This document shows, in pieces, positions 11,208 through 20,329 of a stretch of DNA of 28,862 nt. The number at the start of each line of letters is the position of its first letter. The stretch's first letter is position 1. Both the position numbers and the translations under genes were made by a program. This DNA comes from Schoenoplectus triqueter (taxonomy: Eukaryota > Streptophyta > Magnoliopsida > Poales > Cyperaceae), in contig CAXKVV010001469.1 in assembly GCA_964058805.1 (NCBI GenBank), positions 1 through 28,862 of the forward strand. The letters run 5' to 3'. Below the pieces are notes generated by a model. It saw only the letters and a program-made list of their open reading frames with translations, was not told where the DNA came from and did not search any database.

Positions 11208-11482
11208 AATTATTGTTCCTACGGAGACCGATTGGTCTTCCATGTATGTTTGGGAGGCATGACATGCTAGCCGAAGTTTGAGCAACCTACAATTAGATTA
11301 TAGAAAAAACTAATTTGTCAATACTTCAGTTCAATTTGTCAAAGAGAATATAAATGAATAAAGAAAATAGTTGAAAAAAATCAATTATAGATCCTATGGA
11401 GACTGTTGGGCCTTAAAATTCATGTATAATTGGCAAACTTGACAATCCAGTTTGAGCAACACTCTATAATTCAAATATAGGA
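11208..11482. repeat. Diverged direct repeat, two units
   Basis: The first unit (about 11208-11306) has TTCCTACGGAGACCGATTGG and later AGTTTGAGCAACCTACAATT. The second (about 11381-11482) has ATCCTATGGAGACTGTTGGG and later AGTTTGAGCAACACTCTATA. Spacing between units is about 173 bases. This looks like an old local duplication; no function seen. Confidence 0.6.
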
Positions 11483-12264
11483 TAAAGTTATTACTTGATA
11501 CCGTTGGTCACTGATAATCAACTTGAAAAAAATATTGTTTGTATTGAGACTGCTTCTCCTTGACATCTTTGAAAATAAAAATATGCTAGGTAAAAGAAGT
11601 TCCTACTGAAAAATATACGTTCAGAAATTAAAGATACATGTATGTAATCACTTTAATAATAACTAGCAAACAAGACAAATGTACTTACCATGTCAGTTGG
11701 AAGCAGCATGCCAAGGCTTGCAGACAATTGAGCAAACTACGCATCATTGAGGTTAATCTTCTCATTAAAAACGGTATTGAGATCGGTTCAAAGCACTCCC
11801 CCGATGACTACGGCCCTTCCAGTGACGTCGCAACCCTCTCTTATAGTCGATCTCCCTTGACAGTCGACATAGCAGGCATGTAATCTAGGGTTTTGATAAT
11901 ATTTCTATAATAGTATCTTTCGTAAGGGTTTACATGTTCAAATTGAGTGCACATGTTGCAGTTGAGTTAATTGATTGAGATGAAAGATAATTTTTATAGT
12001 GAAAATGTGAAAGATATGTTGAATTTGATTTCAAATTAAGTGCACATGTTGGCTTTGTCTATGTCAGTTTGATCTCACTAAGGTTAATTTAATTTGATTT
12101 TGATTGCAAACTAGGGTTTTGTTAGTTTTTTTGTTTTATCTTAGTTTATTTTTGTCCATTTTTGTTAATCAATATCTCACGATCTCCCTACTATTTTATC
12201 TTAGTTACAATATAATTGATCAACACTAATATTGTTATGGCTGTTAGGGCTAAATTGGTAGCAC

Positions 12265-12543
12265 CGTGGATGTGGTACACATGGACGATGGACTTGTCCA
12301 TATTGCATGACAGATATAAAGTCATTCTGACTTATTCATGGTGGCAAAGCATGTTGTTTCGACTATCACAAGTCTTTCTTGCTTATCAATCATCCATTTC
12401 GTCGAGACAAGAAGAATTTCATGAAGAATAGAGTGGAGAATGATCCACCACCAGCAATGTTGTCTGGGGATAAATTGCTTGATGAGTTGAACAGTTCCCT
12501 TCAATTAAGTGGGGGGCAAAAACACCTTTATCACAAATTTCTG
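12265..12543 (+). pseudogene. CACTA TNP2-like transposase, N-terminal part
   Basis: One frame from 12265 reads CGTHGRWTCPYCMTDIKSF, a TGA stop at 12328-12330, then LIHGGKACCFDYHKSF and INHPFRRDKKNFMKNR, ending near LYHKFL. The TNP2 family has GWSTHGRLACPYC followed by KAFRLKHG and a CH-rFLP-HP-R--KK-F block, so the order and spacing match. The CPYC pair and the following Cys/His residues look like a zinc-binding knuckle. The TGA replaces an arginine codon and is explained by one CGA-to-TGA change. A GTAAGT donor follows at 12544-12549 and a TTTCTAG acceptor ends at 12629. Transposase function is abolished by the stop and by later damage. Confidence 0.85.
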
Positions 12544-12629
12544 GTAAGTCAAAGTAAAAATATTAAATTAATAATTAAATACCCTACTATCTTTTTTTAT
12601 TGATTTAATCTTTTATTTTTCATTTCTAG

Positions 12630-13140
12630 GTTATAAAGTTACATATCATTGGCAAAAAAAGTATATTTGAAATTTGTCTTATTAGAGAACTCTTCTTATA
12701 CGCAACAACATCGATATGATGCATTTGGAGAAAAAATTCACTGAAAATATCCTCTACATGATGTTAAATATACATAGCAAAATAGAGGATAATCCGAAGA
12801 AACGATAAGATTTAACATTATTATGCAACTGTCCCAAGCTACATCTAGTCTCGAACAAGACTCAAAAACCTATGACACCATATGAATTGACCTTAGAGGA
12901 AAGGCGTGAAGTTTTGAAATTGCTCAAGGACAAGATCAAATTTTCAGTTAGTTATGCATCTAATTGGTCAATGTGCATTAATTAGCTAAGGGCACAATTA
13001 TAGGTCTCAAAAGTTATGATTTTTATATTTTCATGGAGCATCTCTTACCTCTGATATTTAGAGACTATCTGTCAGATGCTATTTGGGAATCATTATATGA
13101 GATTTTAAGTTTTTTTAGAGAGATTTTTGTCAAGAAACTA
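12630..13140 (+). pseudogene. CACTA TNP2-like transposase, central and start of DUF4218
   Basis: After the intron, TLLIRNNIDMMHLEKKF appears (about 12690-12740). It matches the transposase block LL-RHNLDVMHIEKN that contains one catalytic aspartate, which is kept here. It continues as NPKKR, a TAA, DLTLLCNCPKLHL, then PMTPYELTLEERREVLKLLK and VSYASNWSMCIN, equivalent to YTLTPEEKR-F--CLK ... PDGYSSNISRCV of the family. Then GLKSYDFYIFMEHLLPLIFR (about 13009-13065) is the start of DUF4218 (GMKSHDCHVFMQQLLPVA-R), ending in SFFREIFVKKLD near 13143. Several frame changes and stops separate these blocks, so the gene is dead. Confidence 0.8.
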
Positions 13141-13159
13141 GATTCAAGCCACAACAAGC

Positions 13160-13680
13160 AACATGAAAAAAAATATTATGATTACATTGTACAAGCTTGA
13201 AAAATAGTTCTTGCCAGATTTTTTTAATTCAATGGAGCATCTAGTGGTGCATGCTGCATACAAGGCACAGATGAGAGGGCTGATTGTTCCTCGATAGATG
13301 TATCCTGTTGAAAGGTTATGAGTGCTCAATTTATAGGTCTTTTATGAACTTTTATACATTTTTTATACAAGCTAAGCAACTTATTTTGATTTTTTTTAGC
13401 AGGCGAAACAAAAAAAAAGGAATGAGAGTAACTAACGAAGCTCGAGAAAAAGGATCAATTATTGAGGCAACGCTAGTAAAATAGACAGCGATATATTGCT
13501 CATCTTATTTTGAAATGGATGCTAAATTTTCTCAAAATAACAGTAGTCAACATAATGTCTCATTCAGACAACTATTTGTATTTGACTCATTTGGAAGAAC
13601 ATTAGTAGAGGGAAAGAAAGAATTCTTCAAGAAGATGAATACAAGGTAATGCATAACTATGTCATTTTAAATTGTCTAGA
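13160..13680 (+). pseudogene. CACTA DUF4218 region, C-terminal half
   Basis: The frame from about 13176 reads LYKLEK, TAG, FLPDFFNSMEHLVVHAAYKA, then GLIVPR, TAG, MYPVER. The family has L-KLE-IFPP-FFD-M-HL-IHL and then RWMYPFERY, so the second TAG replaces the invariant Trp and is one G-to-A change away. Further on come a segment related to the EGSI-E motif (KGSIIEATLV), an IYCSSYF stretch, LFVFDSFGRTLVEGKKEFF and MHNYVILNCLE, matching the FCSRYL, lsiFS--GR-lG and AH-YVL-NC-EV blocks. The order is right but the frame changes at least twice. Confidence 0.75.
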
Positions 13681-13879
13681 AATTTAGAGTTTACTAAGAT
13701 AACTATTTCATGTTCCTGCGGTTCATAAATTATGTTTAAATCACTTACGCACTGATAATTATTCACAACACCAATACATTTAGGGAGTTTGATGGTCACA
13801 TCACCAATATGGGCGGAGTTACAACACCTCATTTGACATTTAGTTACGTAAGAGAGTATTAATAGATCACAAATGTGAC

Positions 13880-14780
13880 AAAATTATATTTGTAAACATG
13901 AACTCAGACATCTACGAAAGGCAAATTCTTATGAAGGGTTCGAGGTAAATGGATTCAAATTTCATACTGATGATTATTCACAACATAAATCAATAGTGAA
14001 CAACGAAGTTTGTGTTCGTGGGGATCACACGGATGACACACAATATGATTATTATGGTGTTCTTAAAGAAATGATTAAATTGGAGTATGATAGAGTTGAA
14101 AACAAGATCATACTTTTCAAATACTAGTTATATACCCGCGCGCGTTGCAGCATAATTTTTTATTTAAATATTAAAATATTATAAGATAAAAAAATTCATA
14201 TTTATCTAATATTAAATTATAAATTCACCAAATTATAGAGAAAACATATAATAAAGACTATATTTAATCTTGGATGAGATTTTTGCACAATATGAGTTAA
14301 TGATTCATGGTTTTTATGGCAAGAAAAGTAAATTATTCTAACATATATTATCACCATTAATTTCTTACCAAATATGCACAAGGTTGCTAAATAAAAAAAT
14401 AAAAATTATGGAAATAATAGTATATAAGGGAAAGAAATGGAGAGAAAGATGGGATCAATGGACGCGATCACATACGTTCAATCAACCAACAATAAATATT
14501 ATCCGTCTAATTGAGGGATAAAATAGGTATAATAAAAATTTACCATGATAAAAAATGGACTCTCCAATTCTTAGATGTTTTATATAATAGTATAGATTAT
14601 TGGTTTGACATAAAAAATGGTGTGAAAGTTGATATAATCAACATGGAATTATTGAAGTCAAGTATACTTTCACTCTCCGAGGTAATAAGCCATTTGAGTT
14701 GGCATGACAAGCAAATTAAGTGTACTACTTATCATATGCCTCAAAGAAGTGACAGAGATGTCAAAGATAGATTGCAATGA
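13880..14780 (+). pseudogene. CACTA DUF4216 region, split by a Helitron
   Basis: From 13880 to 14123 one frame encodes a clear DUF4216: SYEGFEVNGFKFHT, then NNEVCVRGDHTDD, YYGVLKEMIKLEYD and KIILFK. The family has Y-GY-INGY-FHT, NSGV-V-, FYGVL-DIIELDY and -V-LFKC-WFD. The frame is cut after LFK plus two bases at 14123 by a 473-bp Helitron. It resumes at 14597 and continues YWFDIKNGVKVDIINMELLK and WHDKQIKCTTYH. With the insert removed, codons join exactly as LFK-Y-Y-WFD with no lost or gained base. This part has no stop from 13880 onward apart from the insertion, so it decayed less than the transposase. Confidence 0.85.
14124..14596 (-). mobile_element. Non-autonomous Helitron, 473 bp, in DUF4216
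   Basis: Read on the minus strand it begins TCTATACTATTATATAAAAC at 14596 and ends GGGTATATAACTAG at 14124. The flanking bases are A (5') and T (3'). These are the standard Helitron features: 5' TC, 3' CTRR, and insertion between A and T without target duplication. A GC-rich, partly decayed hairpin (GCAACGCGCGCGGG) lies just upstream of the terminal CTAG. No coding capacity, so it would need Rep/helicase from an autonomous relative. Its 3' end resembles that of the candidate at 1450. The host reading frame across the empty site confirms both ends to the base. Confidence 0.9.
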
Positions 14781-15085
14781 AAACCAAAAGAAAGGGTAAA
14801 TTACGTCTCGAAAAGATGTACGCAAGTTCTGATTTTTTCCAAGAGGATCACTCTAATTGCCCCGTATCACTTTCAATTGATCAAGACTATGATTATGGTA
14901 GTCTAATGATTGAACAACATCAATATGACCCGGTTACTCCAGATGAATTTTCAACTGTAAATATCCAAGATGAAGATGTTATTGATAATTTACAAGATCA
15001 AGCATATAGACAAGATATGGATAATTTTGAACAAGAAGAAGGTCAACAACTTTGCCATGAAGGGTCCGATGAAGAAGATTGGTAA
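14777..15085 (+). pseudogene. Acidic C-terminal tail of the CACTA-encoded protein
   Basis: An open frame of 102 codons overlaps the end of the DUF4216 frame by four bases (ATGA). It is rich in Asp, Glu and Gln, with SIDQDYDYGSLMIEQHQYD early and EQEEGQQLCHEGSDEEDW at the end. CACTA TNP2-type proteins often end with an acidic tail just after DUF4216 that resembles this. A single-base frame change from the preceding frame would explain the overlap. The ATG is probably not a real start. No enzymatic motif. Confidence 0.6.
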
Positions 15086-15852
15086 GATCAATGAATTTGG
15101 ATGTGATATTAGTTAATTATATTATTTTGTATCAATTTACATGTATTGTTTCTAATTTGTATTAGTTGGTATATCAAAGGTGCTATGTGCTTTTATTTGT
15201 TATGTGAAATGTACTGAAAATGCAAAGTACCGAAAATGCATTGTGAAATACAATGCATTGGATAAATTAATGCCATCAACTACTTGTGTTTCTATTTTGT
15301 CATATATTGTGAAATACGTTAAATAAGTAATTACTTTCAGTAAAGTATGAAAAAAAATACTGATTGGTTTTTCTACAGTCGTACTAAAGTTTTTGTGGGC
15401 ATACGCACACCATTGGCATCTCTATCATTTTCTTTTCTTCAACAATTTACTAGTATGCCTAAGTTGAAGACACTGCATGGACTTTTAATAATTTTAAGCA
15501 AACTATAATTATTTACTCTTGTCTCCACTAGAAGTCACTAGAAGTCAATATAGATTTTTAGCAATGTGGGAACTCAGTCTCCACTTGCATGGTAAGTACA
15601 ATTATTTACTCAGTGTGTGGTTAGTTACGTGAGACTAACCACACCATCTTCAACAGAGGGACCCACCAGCTCCTAACTGCGTGTCTTCTCAATATTTGCA
15701 CGCACGTAACAATAGTTATACATGCTGAAACTGAATTCTAGTAGTGGTTATGCTACTTGAACAACAAATACAAGATGTTTTTTAACTTCATATTCTTATC
15801 TCCTATATTCAAATTGAAATCATCGATCTAAATCATTAAACATGGTCTTCAT
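15086..15852. other. 3' non-coding part of the CACTA element
   Basis: No coding frame. It holds a 10-bp tandem duplication, CACTAGAAGT twice at 15526-15545, and a perfect 11-bp inverted repeat, GTGTGGTTAGT (15615-15625) and ACTAACCACAC (15634-15644), with an 8-base loop. I treat it as the internal 3' region of the CACTA element because the proposed terminus lies further on at 16734. Confidence 0.4.
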
Positions 15853-16282
15853 CAGAGGTGGATGCAGAATTTTGATAGGGGATAATTATCAGATCGTAAT
15901 AGTTTATCGGGTTCAAATTCATTAACTAATCAGGTACTAAATAAAAAATTAATAATTTAATATATATTCTTACCTAATAAAAAATATTAAAATAATAACA
16001 TTTTATATATTAAAAATAACAACAAAATAAAAATCAAAGTAATAGATAATCAAGTTGATGAAGAAAGTTTCCGTCTATGGAATTTTATATTTTGATATAT
16101 TTGTATAATTATTTCATTATGCACAATATTAAATATTTTTTCTCAATAAAATTAATTAGACAATTCAGGAGGGGGGAGGCAAAAAAAATTTCCGGGGGGG
16201 GAGGGGTAAATGATCGAAAAACACTATTTTTTAAAATCCAGGGGGCAACTGCCTCCCCTGGTATACACTGGATCCACCCCTA
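15853..16282. mobile_element. hAT-type MITE, 430 bp
   Basis: The terminal inverted repeats are CAGAGGTGGATGCAG (left) and, reverse complemented, TAGGGGTGGATCCAG (right). They are flanked by 8-bp near-duplicates GTCTTCAT (15845-15852) and ATCTCCAT (16283-16290), which match at six of eight positions. The C/TAGRGGTGG start and 8-bp duplication point to the hAT superfamily. The right part contains runs of G (GGAGGGGGGAGG and GGGGGGGGAGGGG) and a CCAGGGGGCAACTGCC segment. There is no coding frame of interest; an open frame at 16077-16283 is a by-product. Confidence 0.75.
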
Positions 16283-16448
16283 ATCTCCATAATAAAATCA
16301 AATAAACTTCAAGATCAAATTTTATATTCTTTTGATTTTTTTTCATTTTTTTGGAGATGTACAAAATATATTGATCTAACGATTTATAAACAAAAATAAT
16401 AATTTCTCTGCCCTAAAAATAGAAAATTTTCAAAAATAAAAATAAAAA

Positions 16449-16734
16449 AGACTTTAGAAACCTCGATCAGCAACTGTTATCTAAGGGTGTAGTGGCATTA
16501 TTGAAATTTTGATGAAATATCTAGCAATTGTTATAAACAAAAAGCCATTTCTAAAGCAGAGAAAAATATTGTCATAAATATTTTTAATAACAGTTCCTAA
16601 AGATCTGCTCAACCATTCGGGAACGCTCTGCTTTAGAAACGATTATTTTTTAGCAACGCCCTACTTCAGAAATGATTTTATAACCATTTCTAATATTTTT
16701 GAAAAACATTTGTAAATGAATTTTTCTGGTTGTG
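16449..16734. repeat. CACTA subterminal repeats and 3' terminus
   Basis: Variants of TTTAGAAAC / GTTTCTAAA cluster here: TTTAGAAACC (16453), TTTCTAAAGCAGAG (16548), GTTCCTAAAG (about 16592), CTGCTTTAGAAACG (16629), CTTCAGAAATG (16661) and CATTTCTAAT (16685). Two form a perfect 13-bp inverted repeat. Subterminal motif clusters of this sort are where CACTA transposases bind. The outer end is CACAACCAGAAAAAT on the minus strand at 16720-16734. Confidence 0.6.
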
Positions 16735-17504
16735 TTTGATTCTTAAGTAAAAAAATAATTAATTTCCACTTGTAAAATGTATTCACGCTCTCATATTATC
16801 GTAAAGCAGATCAAGGAGCAGTGTCTGATATGGCGTGAGAAAGGGGTAAATGTACTTGGTATAGGAAGTTGTAGGTTGTAAAATTAATTCAGGAGTCTTT
16901 TTTGAATATTTAAGATTAAAACAAATTAACCTTTTCTTTTGTCAAAAAATAAAAAATAAAAAATCAGATAACTATCGAAGCACCGTTCAATTTCGTTACA
17001 TATATGTTCATTACCTGATATACAAATGCATGACCGATGTCCAATGGTATATTGAATTTGAAAAGCTTTCTATAATCACCTCTGTAACCAAAATGCGGAT
17101 TCATGTAATTGAAATTTAGCCCAACGAACTAATTAGTTATTAGTTTAGACCTTTAAATTTTAGTATTTTACAAATTATAATATATCCCCAATAATTTTAC
17201 CTCGAAAGAACTATGCACGCAAATTTTACCATCTGCAGATCACCAATGCCATAATGCATGATAAAAAGACCATATGCCAAAACAAAATATAATTAAAAAA
17301 TATTAAATAAATATACCATGTTACAATTGCAGTGCAGACTGTCCCTATTTTTTTAAACGAAGATGTGATAATCGGGGGTGAAACCAGAAACGATCGATAG
17401 GAGGTGTCCGGTTCAAATAAATAGAATGTTCGGATCAAAAAAATTTTTTTAGTAAATCGAGGACGTGTCCGGGCTTTGGCTGGCGCCTACCTTGGTTCCA
17501 CTCC
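16735..17504. other. Interval without a recognised gene
   Basis: AT-rich, with a GC-richer block at about 17360-17500 containing GGTGTCCGG and CGTGTCCGGGC words about 65 bases apart. Short minus-strand frames (17226-17438) match nothing I recognise. Confidence 0.4.
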
Positions 17505-17870
17505 GGGTGATAACTATTTATTTTGATAATTTTTACAATTAATTTTAAATAATTTCATAAGAATATTAAAAATGAAAGAATTTTTTACTAACATATTTGT
17601 AAATTTATAGATTGATTGTGTTTTAAATTTATTAAATTTGAGTGTTATTTCGTATTTCATCGAAGACCATCAAAATTATATGACAATTATAATAATTTAA
17701 ATTAGTTGACATTTGATATAGAATATTGAATAACACACAAATTACATAAAACTTCAAACACAATCAATCTATAAATTTAAAAATATATTTATAAAAAAAT
17801 TCTATTTAAGATTTTTTATAAATTTGTTTAAAATTAGTTGTCAAAATTATCAAATATTTCTTACTCATCT
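17505..17870. mobile_element. Palindromic MITE, family shared with 27360-27829
   Basis: Long inverted repeat. The left arm contains TTTTGATAATTTTTACAATT, TTTATAGATTGATTGTGTTT and further matching sequence; the right arm reverse complemented gives ATTTGATAATTTTGACAACT and TTTATAGATTGATTGTGTTT. The arms meet near 17690. The outermost bases are GGGTGATAAC on the left and, reverse complemented, AGATGAGTAA on the right; the ends are therefore approximate. Non-coding. Blocks such as TTTATAGATTGA and ATATAATTTTGATG are shared with the larger palindrome at 27360-27829. Confidence 0.75.
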
Positions 17871-18241
17871 TTAAAATTCTGAAATAATATGGTTATGCCC
17901 TCAGTTGTATTCCTAGCGATTTATCTTCCGTCTACTGACAACAAAATTTGCAACTATGTACAGTAGTTGCAGTTATTAGCGCAACTTCCATATTATTGCA
18001 AATAACTTATCTTGATAATGTTTGTTGAAGAAAATGCACGCTCAACATCGTCTAGAAGTTTGTTTTAACTCATAAATTGGTCATTCCAACTCACATCCCA
18101 TATGTTCCTTGTGTTTAACAATAAAATCTTCATGTTGTTTCATATAATTTTTTTCATGCAAGTCACCATTATAAAAAAAATAGTTTTTACGTCCATCTGA
18201 TGCAATTCTAAATCATAATGCACTACAAGAGCTAAAATAAT
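17871..18241 (-). pseudogene. Degenerate continuation of Ty1-copia reverse transcriptase
   Basis: Downstream (minus sense) of the better-preserved reverse transcriptase start, LALVVHYDLELHQMDVKT is readable at about 18180-18235. This is the family block AL-AH-DLELHQMDVKTAFL. Beyond it only faint similarity remains, with frame changes, to about 18000. The YxDD active-site block, RNase H and a 3' LTR were not found. The segment toward 17871 has no recognisable content. Confidence 0.65.
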
Positions 18242-18535
18242 TCATAATGAATCTTTCTTTGAGACGGATGAAAATATATTATTATAATGTGTTCTTTCTT
18301 GTTGTGTGAACCATCTAGCAATTAGTCGGGCCTTGTATCCTTTGATGTTACCTTGAGAATCGATTTTAGTTTTATAAACCCATTTACATCCTACATACCT
18401 AACTCCAATAGATAACTCAATAAGGTCCCATACTTCATTAATTTTCATAGATTTCATCTCATCATTCATGACTTTTAACAATTGAGATGAATTTCTACTC
18501 ATAAGCTTGCTTAAAAGATATTGGATCATCTTCAT
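18242..18535 (-). pseudogene. Ty1-copia reverse transcriptase, N-terminal block
   Basis: The minus-strand frame of 97 codons carries MNDEMKSMKINEVWDLIEL, GCKWVYKTKIDSQGNIKGYK and ARLIARWFTQQE, followed by VSKKDSL. This is the start of the copia-type reverse transcriptase (E--S---N-VWdLV, gckWvfK-K-d--G-i-ryKARLVA-Gf-Q), which copies element RNA into DNA. The family Gly of VA-GF is Arg-Trp here (ARW), and the frame ends at a TGA/TAG close to the point where the family continues. It is one part of the gag-pol polyprotein whose other parts lie at higher coordinates. It is truncated and inactive. Confidence 0.9.
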
Positions 18536-18999
18536 GATCTAAATCACAATCCTCTTCAGCAAGATATACAATATAATCATTAGTTATTATAGATTTTCTT
18601 ACTCTTTGTGATTTACGCGAAGATTCTAGTGGTAATATAGGTACTTCATCAATGTTAGAAACATTATTAACATTAGTACCATCATTTATCTCTAAAGGAG
18701 AAGAACTTATAACATTTATAAAGATTAAAGTTGGAATATAAATTTGATCTTCTTCTTGTAGGTGTGAAGTTCATTTTTCATTACTCTCACTAAAGTTGCC
18801 ATTTTTAAAAAATACTATATGTTTAGTCTCAACTATTCTAGTGATATGTGAGGGATAATCAAATGTAAAACTTTTGGATCTCTCTGGATAACTTATAAAA
18901 TAATAACTAACGATTTTGAAATTCAGATTTTTAATATGTGGATTGTACATATTTGCTTCAGCAGGACAACCACACACACAAGTATCCTAATTATGGTTG

Positions 19000-19640
19000 T
19001 CTGTTAGTCCATAATTCATAAGGTATTTTTGAAACAGATTTAGTAATAACTCAATTTAGCACATGTGTGGCTATTTTTAAAGTTTCGAATCATAAATATT
19101 CTGAAAAAGTAGTATTGTATATTGTACTGCATACTATGTCCATTAATGTACAATTATACCTTTCAACTACTCCATTTTTTCGAGGATCTCTTGAAATAGA
19201 AAACTGATATAAAATATCATTTTCTTGAAAAAACAAAGCATACAGGCCTAGACTTTAATCCAAGTCGGTGTGTTTAGCATAATACTTACCTCCTCTATCT
19301 GATCTAATAACTTTAATTTTTAGATTATGCTAATTCTTAACTTCAGCCTTAAAATTTTTAAATTTATTAAGTACTTCAGAATTTTCAGAAATTAGGTACA
19401 CATAAGCATAACGAGTATAATCATCAATAAAAGTGATAAATTATTTATGCCTGTTAAGACTCACGGTAGGAAAAAACCATATATATATATATATATGTGT
19501 GTGTGTATGTGAATTATTTTCAATAGTCCCCCACTTCGAATGACTCTTTCCTTATTCTCCTTAATAAATTTTTCTTTAACACATTCAATGCAGTTGTCAA
19601 AATTAGAAAAATATAATGTTGGAAGAATTTTATTTTTAGT
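19000..19640 (-). pseudogene. Ty1-copia integrase remnants
   Basis: In minus sense, frames give a CIEC pair with VKEKFIKENKE (about 19560-19600, the tail of the zinc-binding HHCC domain), FITFIDDYTRYAYVYLI (about 19390-19440), VIRSDRGGKYY (about 19290-19320) and NGVVERYN (about 19160-19185). These match the copia integrase blocks F-tFiDD-sRy--vYf, lRSDrGgEy and nGvaERkN; the last holds the catalytic Glu, and the middle one its conserved Asp-Arg-Gly-Gly. Stops and frame changes lie between blocks, and a TA/TG microsatellite at 19479-19506 interrupts the part between the zinc region and the core. Dead copy. Confidence 0.8.
19479..19506. repeat. (AT)n(GT)n microsatellite inside the copia remnant
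   Basis: About nine AT units passing into GT units, located within the degenerate integrase region of the copia element. Confidence 0.9.
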
Positions 19641-19852
19641 GAGACGTTACATTCTATCTCTTGAAATATAACCCAACTTATAATGTCATATTTAGAATAA
19701 TAAAGATTCAGAAAATAAATAATTCAAATATAATTTATATATATCATCACATAACAATCCATAATCAATATACTTAGAGTTATGATATAGCCTCAACTCA
19801 TTATTTCTAAATTAAAACATAAAATCACATGCATCAAGTCTAAAAATAAAAA

Positions 19853-20215
19853 TTAAATTCCTAATAATACTAGAAAATATATTATATCATGCAAATCGAG
19901 GATAAAATCACTCTTCAAAATCAAACGAAGAGTTCCAACAGTCTCGACTTCAGCCTCTAATCCATTAGCTATCTTAAGCTTCATTTCTCCCTTTTGAAGC
20001 ATCTTCACGGAAATATATCCCAGCAAGAAATTTGTAATATGTACAAAGACACAAGTATCAATCCACCATGTATTTAAGCGAATATCAACAAAAAGAGATT
20101 CATAAATCATAAAATTAAAATCATTACCCTTCTTAACGAGCCAATCTTTAAACTTCTTACAATCATTCCTCATGTGTCAATGTTTCTTACAGTGATGACA
20201 CTTAGGAGTATATTT
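19853..20215 (-). pseudogene. Ty1-copia Gag zinc knuckle and protease remnant
   Basis: In minus sense, CHHCKKH, a TGA, HMRNDC (about 20165-20210) is the CCHC zinc knuckle of Gag with the usual C-x2-C-x4-H-x4-C spacing; the stop sits where the family has Gly. It is followed in frame by KKFKDWLVKKGN and WWIDTCVFVHITN. The last is the aspartic protease start, normally WWiDSGAT-Hi-n. The catalytic Asp remains but Ser-Gly-Ala is changed to Thr-Cys-Val, so it would not be active. The stretch ends near 19853. A broken copy. Confidence 0.85.
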
Positions 20216-20329
20216 TGTATCAGACGTACTTACTTTGTTAATATCAAAAATCATATCTACCTTATTTTTACCTTTACTATTGTCTTTAGTCTTCTTCGAT
20301 TTTGGAGCATCAATAATAACATGTGCAAA

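Larger units (their letters stand above)
10133..12215. other. Intergenic stretch upstream of the CACTA transposon
   Basis: No recognised gene. It holds a GA microsatellite at 10609-10634, a diverged direct repeat at about 11208-11306 and 11381-11482, and a GC-richer block near 11750-11880 with an open frame that matches nothing I know. The 5' end of the CACTA element was expected somewhere in or near this interval, but no convincing CACTA terminus was found. Confidence 0.45.
12265..16734 (+). mobile_element. Decayed CACTA (En/Spm) transposon, 5' end not found
   Basis: The interval contains, in the usual order for a plant CACTA element, remains of TNP2-type transposase, DUF4218, DUF4216 and an acidic C-terminal tail, all on the plus strand, followed by subterminal repeats and a degenerate terminus. 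The proposed 3' end at 16720-16734 reads CACAACCAGAAAAAT on the minus strand, one base from the family CACTA start. Inverted repeats TTCTAAAGCAGAG (16549-16561) and CTCTGCTTTAGAA (16626-16638) lie just inside it. Two younger insertions are nested: a Helitron at 14124-14596 and a hAT-type MITE at 15853-16282. The start coordinate given is only the first recognisable coding position; the true 5' terminus may be deleted or too diverged to see. Confidence 0.75.

Noticed and set aside
15526..15545. CACTAGAAGT twice in tandem, a possible CACTA terminus
   Set aside because: It has no subterminal repeats around it and lies inside the element, whose better terminus is at 16734.
18220..18240. CACTACAAGAG, which resembles a CACTA transposon terminus
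   Set aside because: It lies inside readable copia reverse transcriptase sequence (minus strand LALVVHYDLELHQ), so it is coding sequence that matches by chance.
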